The notes under the pieces: generated by a model
The model's database searches: none
What the model saw: the letters and a program-made list of their open reading frames with translations, nothing else
What the model was told of the DNA's origin: nothing
Program-made: the position numbers and the translations under genes
Assembly (NCBI RefSeq): GCF_002749615.1
Contig: NZ_CP024201.1
Span: 1,550,001-1,614,000 of the forward strand
DNA from: Caulobacter mirabilis
GTDB lineage: Bacteria; Pseudomonadota; Alphaproteobacteria; Caulobacterales; Caulobacteraceae
Length of the DNA stretch: 64,000 bases
Direction: 5' to 3'
Shown here: one piece after another, positions 29,580 to 36,694 of the stretch
Numbering within the stretch: the first letter of the stretch is position 1
How the letters are laid out: each line of letters begins with the position of its first letter

Positions 29580-29584
29580 CGGGC

Positions 29585-29875
29585 CCCGCCTAGGGATCTG
29601 AACCCCTAGGAGTTTATAGGCGAGTTCACCAGCACCGCATTACGCGGCGACAGCGTACTCTTCAGCGAAGTTATCGTTCGCATTTAGTTTAATGGCCCGA
29701 AACGGTGAGCCACGCCGGGACAAAGATACGCCTTTACACGTCTGTCGATGCTGATCGGCCCCGCGCTCCCCAGCGATACCTGGAGGAGTATTGGTGGAGC
29801 CGCCGGGAATCGCACCCGGGTCCAGTCCGCTTATTACACGCTCGTTTATGCCCATAGTCCGAGCGAGCCCGGACG
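29585..29875 (-). ncRNA. ssrA: tmRNA, permuted two-piece form
   Basis: The acceptor piece comes first: a T arm (CCGGG TGCGATT CCCGG) and CGGCTCCACCA, with CCA ending at 29792. After a 29-base intervening segment that folds as a hairpin (29763-29791), the coding piece starts GGGGCCG at 29762, which pairs 7 bp with CGGCTCC. Downstream come CATCGACAGACG, a pseudoknot-like region, the resume codon GCG at 29681-29679 and the tag ANDNFAEEYAVAA with stop at 29642-29640; the first tag alanine comes from the charged RNA. This B-then-A order is the alphaproteobacterial arrangement. Outer ends are approximate; a hairpin at 29589-29610 probably ends the coding piece. A -10-like TATATT is at 29886-29881. 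Confidence 0.93.
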
Positions 29876-30027
29876 ATTCCAATATAGGGACGAATGGTTT
29901 CCGGGGAAAGAAGAAGGCGCGCGGCGATGCGGCCATCCCCGGGTTTTCCCCCTATTCCGAGACTCACTCAAAGGGCGCAGCCTCGACTCCTTGCCGCCCG
30001 TGAGGCGGAGGAAGGGGAGACTCTGCC

Positions 30028-30702
30028 ATGAACAGGTTTGTCGCCGAGTTTATCGGCACTCTGGCTTTGGTTCTGTTCGGCTGCGGCGCGGCCGTCCTGG
30101 GGGGAGATCACGTCGGGCAGCTGGGCATCGCCCTGGCGTTCGGCTTCGCCATCGTCGCGATGGCCTACGGCATCGGCCCGGTCTCGGGCTGCCACGTCAA
30201 TCCGGCGGTCAGCCTGGCGGTGTTCATCGCCGGGCGGATGAGCGCCAAGGACATGGTCGTCTACTGGATCGCCCAGTTCCTCGGCGCGCTGGTCGGCGCC
30301 GGCATCCTGATGGCCCTGGCCAAGGACGGCGCGGCCAGCGGCCTGGGCCACAACGGCTGGGGGCCGGGCTACGGCGGCGAGTACGGCATGCACGCGGCGC
30401 TGATCTTCGAGATCGTGATGACGGCGCTGTTCGTGATCGTGATCCTCGGTTCGACCGGTCCCGGCTCGGCGCCGGGCTTCGCGGGCCTGGGCATCGGCAT
30501 CACCCTGGCGGTGATCCACATCGTCGGCATCCAGGTGACCGGCGTCTCGGTGAACCCGGCCCGCAGCTTCGGCCCGGCGGTCCTGGTCGGCGGTTCGGCG
30601 CTGGCGCAGCTGTGGCTGTTCTTCGTCGCCCCGGCCGTCGGCGCGGTGATCGGCGCGCTGCTCTACCGCTTCAACGTCCTGAAGGCGCCGGAGGCGTCCT
30701 AG
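30028..30702 (+). CDS. aqpZ: Aquaporin Z
   Basis: A 224-residue water channel with six membrane helices and both NPA boxes (GCHVNPAVSLAVF and VSVNPARSFGPA). The opening NRFVAEFIGTLALVLFGCGAAVL is typical of AqpZ, and the short loop lengths favour a water-selective aquaporin over a glycerol facilitator. AGGGGAGA lies before the ATG. Followed by a long palindrome between convergent genes. Confidence 0.93.
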   Translation: MNRFVAEFIGTLALVLFGCGAAVLGGDHVGQLGIALAFGFAIVAMAYGIGPVSGCHVNPAVSLAVFIAGRMSAKDMVVYWIAQFLGALVGAGILMALAKDGAASGLGHNGWGPGYGGEYGMHAALIFEIVMTALFVIVILGSTGPGSAPGFAGLGIGITLAVIHIVGIQVTGVSVNPARSFGPAVLVGGSALAQLWLFFVAPAVGAVIGALLYRFNVLKAPEAS

Positions 30703-30711
30703 CCTATCCCT

Positions 30712-30800
30712 GTCATCCCGGAAGCCGCGTAGCGGCTATCCGGGACCCGGCCCTTCGCCGGCTGGGTCCCGGCTCTTCGCTTCGCTACGGCCGGGATGAC
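30712..30800. repeat. Long GTCATCCCGG palindrome
   Basis: The outer arms are GTCATCCCGG and CCGGGATGAC. Inner arms include GCCGCGTAGCGGC and CCGGGACCCGGCC...GGCTGGGTCCCGG. It sits between convergent aqpZ and the next minus-strand gene, overlapping that gene's last codons. Dispersed extragenic palindrome, likely a terminator. Confidence 0.65.
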
Positions 30801-31642
30801 GGATCTATGGAGGCAGGCTCGTCGGCGTCGGCGGGAACCGGAACAGCCGCCGGCTGAGGCCGGTCGGTCGGCGCCGGCTTCAGCCGTCCGCCGCCGGCGA
30901 TCAGGACTTCGTATTGCCGCTTCGCCGCGGCGAAGTCGGCCCCGCGCGGAAACATCACGTCGAACCGAGGCTCGTGGCCCAGCGCCGCGCCGAGGGCGAC
31001 CGTCAGCACGTCGGCGACCGAGCCGACCTCCTCGTCCAGGCAGGCGCGGCGCAGGTGGCGCGCCTGGCCTGGCACGAGCAGCGTCAGGTCCCAGGACACC
31101 CCGTCGGCGCAGGCCGGGGCCGCCGCGCCGTCCGGCGCCTCGACCAGCACGAAGCGCGGCTCCGCCCACATGCGATGGCCGACCAGGGCGCGGATCTGCG
31201 GGACGTAGCCCTCGGCCAGCGGGACGTCGAAGGCCACCCGGCGGCCGATCCGCGGCTCGCAGCAGCCCAGCCCGGCCCGGGCCTGGACGAAGGCCCTGTC
31301 GTCGTCGCGCAGGACCAGCCGGATCACCGCCTGGCGGACGCCGCGCGAAGGGCGGGCCCAGATCTCGATGATCGCCTCGTTGCGGCGCAGGACCTGGCTC
31401 TGCAGCGGCTGCAGGCCCCAGAGGCGGTAGAGGGCTGGGTCGATACCGTTGTCGATCGCGGGGCTGCCCTGCCCACGCGTCGGTCTCCGGCCGCCCAGCG
31501 GGTCGGACGCTTCCGGCTCGGCGGGCCAGGCTTCGCTCCACCACAGGTTCGGGTCGGGAGCAGGCAGGGTCTCCGGCGGCGGCGGGATCGTCGAGGGCGG
31601 CGCCGCGGCCAGCAGCAGGGCGGTCAGGAGGGCGGCAGGCAG
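30785..31642 (-). CDS. Secreted hypothetical protein with probable CTG start
   Basis: The reading frame stays open from 30785 back to a TAG just upstream of 31642, but has no ATG, GTG or TTG in the first 105 codons. A CTG at 31642 lies 6 bases after GGGGAGA and begins a signal-peptide-like run (PAALLTALLLAAAPP). Starting there gives 285 residues: signal peptide, proline-rich linker (STIPPPPETLPAPDP), IEIWARPSRGVRQAVIRLVL, a cysteine-containing middle (GLGCCEPRIG, RRACLDEEVG) and a disordered tail. It begins 12 bases after ilvN, so it is probably coupled to it. No known family. A sequencing error instead of a CTG start is possible. Confidence 0.6.
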   Translation of the reverse strand: MPAALLTALLLAAAPPSTIPPPPETLPAPDPNLWWSEAWPAEPEASDPLGGRRPTRGQGSPAIDNGIDPALYRLWGLQPLQSQVLRRNEAIIEIWARPSRGVRQAVIRLVLRDDDRAFVQARAGLGCCEPRIGRRVAFDVPLAEGYVPQIRALVGHRMWAEPRFVLVEAPDGAAAPACADGVSWDLTLLVPGQARHLRRACLDEEVGSVADVLTVALGAALGHEPRFDVMFPRGADFAAAKRQYEVLIAGGGRLKPAPTDRPQPAAVPVPADADEPASIDPSSRP

Positions 31643-31654
31643 ATCGGGTCTCCC

Positions 31655-32212
31655 CTACATGCCCTCGGCGCCCCTCTCGATCGAGAGCACGCCGGTGCGG
31701 GACAGTTCCACAAGACCGAGCGGGCGCATCAGTTCCACGAAGCTGTCGATCTTCGACGGCGCGCCGGTGATCTCGAACACGAAGCTCTCGGAGGTCGTAT
31801 CGATGACCTTGGCCCGGAATATGTCGGACACGCGCAGGGCCTCGACCCGGTCGCCGCCGGTCCCGCGGACCTTGACCAGGGCCAGCTCGCGCTCGATGCC
31901 GTTGGGGTCGCGGGTTACATCCTGGACGCGCCGGACGCTGACCACCTTCGACAGCTGAGCCTCGATCTGGTCCAGCACGTGCGGCGCGCCGCGGGTCACG
32001 ATCGTGATCCGGCTGGTGTGCGCCTTGCGGTCCGTCTCGGCGACCGTGAGGCTTTCGATGTTGTAGCCCCGGGCGGCGAACAGTCCGACCACGCGGTGCA
32101 GCACCCCGGCCTCGTTGTCGACGAGCAGGGCGAAGGTGGCGAGGTTCTCGACCTCTTCCGTGTGGGACATGTCGTAGGCGGAGGCGGGATTGGTCGCGGG
32201 ATCGATGCTCAT
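31655..32212 (-). CDS. ilvN: Acetolactate synthase small (regulatory) subunit
   Basis: A 185-residue regulatory subunit. The N-terminal ACT domain (FALLVDNEAGVLHRVVGLFAARGYNIESLTV, read in parts) binds valine for feedback inhibition; the C-terminal ALS_ss domain includes ELALVKVRG and FVFEITGAPSKIDSFVELM. It follows ilvB by 8 bases, as usual. The ATG at 32212 gives a 25-residue extension before the ACT domain; an internal ATG at MSHTEEVEN is an alternative. Confidence 0.92.
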   Translation of the reverse strand: MSIDPATNPASAYDMSHTEEVENLATFALLVDNEAGVLHRVVGLFAARGYNIESLTVAETDRKAHTSRITIVTRGAPHVLDQIEAQLSKVVSVRRVQDVTRDPNGIERELALVKVRGTGGDRVEALRVSDIFRAKVIDTTSESFVFEITGAPSKIDSFVELMRPLGLVELSRTGVLSIERGAEGM

Positions 32213-32220
32213 GAGGCCCC

Positions 32221-34038
32221 TTAAACCAGCTTCCGGCCCGCTTCGTCGATGACCGAGCCGATGTCCTCGACCTCTTCCGGCAGGATCATCTCGTTGTGCG
32301 CCTTGCCCGAGGGGATCATCGGCAGGCAGTTCTCCAGCTTGGCGACCCGGCAGTCGAAGATCACCGGGCGCGGCGTGTCGATCATCTCCTGGATCTTCGC
32401 ATCCAGCTCTGCCGGGTCCTCGCAGCGGATGCCGACGGCGCCGTAGGCCTCGGCCAGCTTCACGAAGTCGGGCAGGCTCTCGCTGTAGGACTGGCTGTAG
32501 CGCTCGCCGTGCAGCAGCTGCTGCCACTGGCGGACCATGCCCATCCATTCGTTGTTTAGGATGAAGATCTTGATCGGCAGGTTGTACTGAACCGCCGTCG
32601 AGATCTCCTGCATGGTCATCTGGATGCTGGCCTCGCCGGCGATGTCGATGACCAGGCCGTCCGGATGCGCCAGCTGGGCGCCGACGGCGGCAGGCAGGCC
32701 GTAGCCCATGGTGCCCAGGCCGCCGGAGGTCATCCAGCGGTTGGGCTCCTCGAAGCGGTAGAACTGGGCGGCCCACATCTGGTGCTGGCCGACCTCGGTG
32801 GTGATGTAGGCGTCGCGGTCCTTGGTCAGGGCGTACAGTCGCTCGATCGCGTACTGCGGCTTGATGACCTCGTCGGAGGCCGCGTATTTGAGGCACTGGC
32901 GGGCGCGCCAGGCGTCGATCTGGGTCCACCAGTCGTCCAGGGCCTGGCGGTTGGCCGCGTAGCCGGCCTCCTTCCAGGCCGCGATCAGGTCGTCCAGCAC
33001 GCTGCCAGCGTCGCCGACGATGCCGACGTCGACGCGGACGTTCTTGTTGATCGACGACGGGTCGATGTCGATGTGGATCTTCTTGCTGCCCGGCGAGAAG
33101 GCGTCCAGGCGGCCGGTGACGCGGTCGTCGAAGCGGGCCCCGACGCAGATCATCACGTCGCAGTCGTGCATGGCGTTGTTGGCTTCGAACGTCCCGTGCA
33201 TGCCGACCATGCCCAGCCAGGCCGGATCGGCCGCCGGGAAGGCGCCCAGGCCCATCAGGGTCGAGGTGACCGGCGCGCCGGTCATGGCCGCGAAGGCGCG
33301 CAGGCTCTCGGCCGCCTTCGGACCGGCGTTGATCACTCCGCCGCCGGTGTAGAAGAGCGGCCGGCGGGCCTGGGCGATCATCCGGGCCGCCTCGGCGATG
33401 CGGGTCGCGTCGCCCTTGGTGCGCGGCGCGTAGCCGTGACCGAAGCGGACCTCCGAGGGCGACTGGTAGGCGCCCTTGGCGAACTGGACGTCCTTGGGGA
33501 TGTCGATCAGCACGGGTCCGGGGCGGCCGCTGGTGGCGATGTGGAACGCCTCGTGGATGATCCGCGGCAGGTCGGCGACGTCCTTCACCAGGTAGTTGTG
33601 CTTGGTGCAGGCGCGGGTGATGCCGACGGTGTCCGCCTCCTGGAAGGCGTCGGTGCCGATCAGATGCGTCGGGACCTGGCCGGTGAAGACGACCATCGGG
33701 ATCGAGTCCATCAGGGCGTCGACGATGCCGGTGATGGCGTTGGTCGCGCCCGGCCCGCTGGTGACCAGGACCACGCCCGGCTTGCCGGTCGAACGGGCGT
33801 AGCCCTCGGCCGCATGGGTCGCGCCCTGCTCGTGACGGACCAGGATGTGGCGCAGCCGCTCGCCGTGGGCGGCGCCGTCGTTGAACAGGGCGTCGTAGAT
33901 CGGCAGCACCGCGCCGCCCGGATAGCCGAAGAGGGTGTCGACGCCCTGGTCGATGAGCGCCTGGACCACGATCTCGGCGCCGGTCATCTCGCGAGCGGCG
34001 GTCTGGGCGAAGGTCTTGGCGGTGGTCGGGGCGGTCAT
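32221..34038 (-). CDS. ilvB: Acetolactate synthase large (catalytic) subunit
   Basis: A 605-residue ThDP- and FAD-dependent enzyme joining two pyruvates, or pyruvate with 2-ketobutyrate, at the first common step of branched-chain amino acid synthesis. The catalytic glutamate is in RHEQGATHAAEGYARSTGKP; the ThDP motif starts IDIAGEASIQMTMQE and runs to FILNNEWMGMVRQWQQLL. The motif reads G-E-A-S where most ThDP enzymes have G-D-x-S, a variant I associate with alphaproteobacterial IlvB. Preceded by an attenuator. Confidence 0.95.
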   Translation of the reverse strand: MTAPTTAKTFAQTAAREMTGAEIVVQALIDQGVDTLFGYPGGAVLPIYDALFNDGAAHGERLRHILVRHEQGATHAAEGYARSTGKPGVVLVTSGPGATNAITGIVDALMDSIPMVVFTGQVPTHLIGTDAFQEADTVGITRACTKHNYLVKDVADLPRIIHEAFHIATSGRPGPVLIDIPKDVQFAKGAYQSPSEVRFGHGYAPRTKGDATRIAEAARMIAQARRPLFYTGGGVINAGPKAAESLRAFAAMTGAPVTSTLMGLGAFPAADPAWLGMVGMHGTFEANNAMHDCDVMICVGARFDDRVTGRLDAFSPGSKKIHIDIDPSSINKNVRVDVGIVGDAGSVLDDLIAAWKEAGYAANRQALDDWWTQIDAWRARQCLKYAASDEVIKPQYAIERLYALTKDRDAYITTEVGQHQMWAAQFYRFEEPNRWMTSGGLGTMGYGLPAAVGAQLAHPDGLVIDIAGEASIQMTMQEISTAVQYNLPIKIFILNNEWMGMVRQWQQLLHGERYSQSYSESLPDFVKLAEAYGAVGIRCEDPAELDAKIQEMIDTPRPVIFDCRVAKLENCLPMIPSGKAHNEMILPEEVEDIGSVIDEAGRKLV

Positions 34039-34077
34039 GTCGGGTCTCGGATCGGGCAGGGCGGGCGAAAACGGGCA

Positions 34078-34103
34078 ATAAAAAAGGCCCGCTGGAGGGG
34101 CCT
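34078..34103 (-). terminator. Attenuator terminator of ilvBN
   Basis: On the minus strand AGGCCC and GGGCCT form a 6-bp stem around CTCCAGC, followed directly by six T. It lies 40 bases before the ilvB start and 55 after the leader stop. An upstream hairpin (GCGCGAC...GTCGCGT) may be the pause or competing structure. Confidence 0.82.
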
Positions 34104-34157
34104 GAACGTGCAGCGACCGGCGACGACGCGACGGTCATGTCGCGCCGAGGTCGGCCG

Positions 34158-34187
34158 CTAGGTAAGTACGATGGTCGCGCTACGCAC
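34158..34187 (-). CDS. ilvBN leader peptide
   Basis: A 9-residue peptide, M-R-S-A-T-I-V-L-T, read from GTG at 34187 to TAG, with GGAG eight bases upstream. Codons for threonine, isoleucine, valine and leucine in a row are the control codons expected of an ilv leader: ribosome stalling here when charged tRNA is short would favour antitermination. Attenuation of ilvBN has been reported for Caulobacter; the start and exact fold here are my reading. Confidence 0.78.
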   Translation of the reverse strand: MRSATIVLT

Positions 34188-34225
34188 GATGATTGCTCCA
34201 AATCGTTGCTGGAGCCAATGCCACG

Positions 34226-35155
34226 CTAATCGGATGGGGTCAAGCGCGGGTTGAGCGCAAGGAATTGCCTCCAGGCGACGTCCGGCGCGGTTTCGTCGAT
34301 CCGCGGCCAGTCCGGGGTCTGGTTGCGCAGCCAGGTCAGCTGCCGCTTGGCGTAGCGGCGGGTTTCCTGGCGGGCGAGGGCGGAGGCCTCGTCCAGCGGA
34401 AGCTCGCCGCGCAGATGGGCGCCCAGTTCGCGCACGCCGACGGCCTTCATCACCGGCAGGTTCGGGTCCAGCCCGCGCGCCAGCAGCGCCCGCGTCTCCT
34501 CCAGCGCGCCTCCGGCCAGCATGGCGTCGAACCGGGCGTCGCAGCGGGCGTAGAGGGCCTCGCGCTGCGGTTCGATCACGACGGCCGACCAACTGCCCGG
34601 CTCCAGCCCCGGCGCGGTGTCGGCCTGCCAGGTGGTGAGGGGGCGTTTCGTCGCCTCGAACACCTCCATCGCCCGGGTCAGCCGCATGCGATCGCCCGGG
34701 GCGATGCGGCCCTCGGCCTTGGGATCGACGACGGCCAGCAGCTCGCGGAACCGCGCCTCGCCCAGCGTATCGAACATGTCCTCGGTCGCCCGACGCACGG
34801 CGGCGGGCGTCGGCGGGATCTCGGCCAGGCCCTCGGTCAGGGCCTTCAAATAGAGGCCGGTGCCGCCGACCACGACCGGGATCCGGCCGCGCGCGCGGAT
34901 GTCGTCCAGCAGGGGCAACGCCGCCCGCGCCCAGCGGCCGACCGACCAGCCGTCGGCCCCGTCGGCGACGCCGAACAGGTGGTGCGGGGCGCGGGCCTCC
35001 TCCTCGCCGGAGGGGCGGGCGCTCAGCGCGCGCAGGTCGGCGTACAGCTGCAGGGCGTCGGCGTTGACGACCTCGCCGCCCAGGGTCTCCGCCGCGCGCA
35101 GGGCGAGGGCGGACTTGCCGCTCGCGGTCGGCCCGGCGATGAGCAGGATCGTCAT
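34226..35155 (-). CDS. miaA: tRNA dimethylallyltransferase
   Basis: A 309-residue enzyme that prenylates A37 of tRNAs reading UNN codons. The P-loop is [33 protein letters not shown] binds the tRNA base, and [17 protein letters not shown] and [14 protein letters not shown] are diagnostic. It lies immediately upstream of the ilvBN leader on the same strand, 38 bases apart, so ilvBN may be partly read from the miaA promoter. Divergent from serB. Confidence 0.95.
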   Translation of the reverse strand: MTILLIAGPTASGKSALALRAAETLGGEVVNADALQLYADLRALSARPSGEEEARAPHHLFGVADGADGWSVGRWARAALPLLDDIRARGRIPVVVGGTGLYLKALTEGLAEIPPTPAAVRRATEDMFDTLGEARFRELLAVVDPKAEGRIAPGDRMRLTRAMEVFEATKRPLTTWQADTAPGLEPGSWSAVVIEPQREALYARCDARFDAMLAGGALEETRALLARGLDPNLPVMKAVGVRELGAHLRGELPLDEASALARQETRRYAKRQLTWLRNQTPDWPRIDETAPDVAWRQFLALNPRLTPSD

Positions 35156-35229
35156 GCTGGCGGCTTACGCGAACCGCGCGGGACACGCCACTGGTTCCCA
35201 TCCCGGCAAATCCACGCTAGGCGGCGCGC

Positions 35230-36123
35230 ATGAGCCTCGCCGTCACCCTCGTCGCCGCCCGCCCCGAAGACCTGCCCGCCGCGCTGGAGGTCGTGGAGCT
35301 GGCGCTGCAGGGGATCGACGCCCCGGCGTCCGCGCCGGACCTGCTGGGGCCGAACGCGGCCGACCTGATTGTGCGCAGCGATCACCGCGCCCTGGTCCGC
35401 GAGCGGGCCGAGCAGGCGCTGGCCGGCCGCGCGGTCGACGTCTGTGTCCAACTCGCGGAGGGGCGCCGCAAGAGGCTTCTGGTCGCCGACATGGACAGCA
35501 CCATCATCGGCTGCGAGTGCATCGACGAGCTGGCCGACTTCGCCGGGGTGAAGGCCGAGGTCGCCGAGATCACCGAACGGGCCATGCGCGGCGAGCTGGC
35601 CTTCGAGGGCGCCCTGCGCGAGCGGGTCGGCAAGCTGAAGGGCCTGGCCCTGACCGCGCTGCAGGCCTGCTACGAGGAGCGGGTGCGGCTGAACCCGGGC
35701 GCAGAGCTCCTCGTGAAGACGATGGCCGGGAAGGGCGCGCGCTGCGTGCTGGTCTCGGGGGGCTTCACCTTCTTCACCGGACGGGTGGCCAAGGCGGCCG
35801 GCTTCCACGCCGATCAGGCCAACACCCTGATCGAGGACGGCGCGGTGCTGGCCGGAACGGTCGGCGAGCCGATCCTGGGCCGCGAGGCCAAGCTGGCGGC
35901 GCTCCAGGCCGAGGCGGCGGCCCTGGGCCTGACGCCGGCTGACGCCCTGGCCATCGGCGACGGCGCCAACGACCTGGCCATGATCGAGGCGGCCGGCCTG
36001 GGCGTCGCCTACCGCGCCAAGCCCGTCGTCGCGGCCCAGGCCGACGCCCGCGTCGACCACGCCGACCTGACCGCCATGCTCTACTTCCAGGGCTACCGGG
36101 CGGAGGAGTTCATGAGGGCGTAG
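35230..36123 (+). CDS. serB: Phosphoserine phosphatase
   Basis: A 297-residue HAD phosphatase for the last step of serine synthesis. HAD motif I is VADMDSTIIGCECIDEL, motif II is VLVSGGFTFF, the lysine and GDGANDLAMIEAAGLG give motifs III and IV. The first ~75 residues form the N-terminal regulatory-type domain of long bacterial SerB. Start at 35230 ATG, divergent from miaA by 74 bases. Confidence 0.94.
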   Translation: MSLAVTLVAARPEDLPAALEVVELALQGIDAPASAPDLLGPNAADLIVRSDHRALVRERAEQALAGRAVDVCVQLAEGRRKRLLVADMDSTIIGCECIDELADFAGVKAEVAEITERAMRGELAFEGALRERVGKLKGLALTALQACYEERVRLNPGAELLVKTMAGKGARCVLVSGGFTFFTGRVAKAAGFHADQANTLIEDGAVLAGTVGEPILGREAKLAALQAEAAALGLTPADALAIGDGANDLAMIEAAGLGVAYRAKPVVAAQADARVDHADLTAMLYFQGYRAEEFMRA

Positions 36124-36157
36124 GCGGAGGCGACCGCACCCCTGCCACTCCCCGCCG

Positions 36158-36619
36158 TCATCCTGGATCCAGCAGCCGCGGACCCGGTCCCTGCTCCGCC
36201 AGTTCGTCGTAGGGGTTCCTCAGCGGACATTCCTGCAGGGACAGGCAGCCGCAGCCGATGCAGTGGCTCATCTGGTCGCGCAGCCGGACCAGCCTCGTGA
36301 TCCGGTCGTTCAACTGGTCGCGCCAGGCGGCCGACAGCCGTTCCCAGTCGGCGACCGAGACCGGTCGGTCCTGGGGCAGGGCGCTCATCGCCTCGCTGAT
36401 CTCCTGCAGCGGGATGCCGGCCTTCTGCGCGGCCTTGATGATGGCGATCCGCCGCAGCACCGACCGCGGATAGCGGCGCTGGTTGCCAGCGCTGCGGCCG
36501 CTGCGGATCAGGCCGCGCGTCTCGTAGAAATGCAGGGCGGAGACCGCCACGCCGCTGCGCTCGGCGACTTCGCCGACGCTCAGTTCGCGCATCACCGTCC
36601 GGGCGTCCAGGCGACCCAT
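36158..36619 (-). CDS. soxR: Redox-sensing transcriptional activator SoxR
   Basis: A 153-residue MerR-family activator. The DNA-binding domain spans about 11-80 (LSVGEVAERSGVAVSALHFY). The [2Fe-2S] cluster ligands are C120, C123, C125 and C131 in SHCIGCGCLSLQECPLRNP, the exact C-x2-C-x-C-x5-C spacing of SoxR. It senses redox-cycling compounds. The ATG at 36619 has GAGGAA upstream. Its target operator lies in the divergent promoter of the MFS pump, 12 bases upstream of this start. Confidence 0.94.
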   Translation of the reverse strand: MGRLDARTVMRELSVGEVAERSGVAVSALHFYETRGLIRSGRSAGNQRRYPRSVLRRIAIIKAAQKAGIPLQEISEAMSALPQDRPVSVADWERLSAAWRDQLNDRITRLVRLRDQMSHCIGCGCLSLQECPLRNPYDELAEQGPGPRLLDPG

Positions 36620-36630
36620 GAATTCCTCGC

Positions 36631-36661
36631 TTGATCTCAACTTAACTTGAGGTTTTACGAC
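36631..36661 (+). promoter_or_regulatory. SoxR-box promoter of the MFS gene
   Basis: A -35 element TTGATC (36631-36636) and a -10 element TACGAC (36656-36661) are separated by 19 bases, the stretched spacing of MerR-family promoters. The spacer holds the palindrome CTCAACTTAACTTGAG (36636-36651), close to the known SoxR box CCTCAAGTTAACTTGAGG. The pump's ATG follows 33 bases later. Confidence 0.85.
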
Positions 36662-36694
36662 TCCCGCTCCCGAACGCAAATCCGGAGCCTGCGC

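Noticed and set aside
29585..29900. ssrA as a phage or island integration site
   Set aside because: tmRNA genes are common attachment sites, but I saw no integrase, no duplicated 3 prime end and no foreign genes next to it.
29748..30857. 369-codon plus-strand frame over ssrA and aqpZ
   Set aside because: It runs through the tmRNA and the wrong frame of aqpZ; translation is repetitive Arg/Gly-rich.
30699..31544. 281-codon minus-strand frame overlapping the gene after ilvN
   Set aside because: Arg/Pro-rich out-of-frame reading; the 30785-31642 frame gives a signal peptide, conserved-looking strands and a ribosome site.
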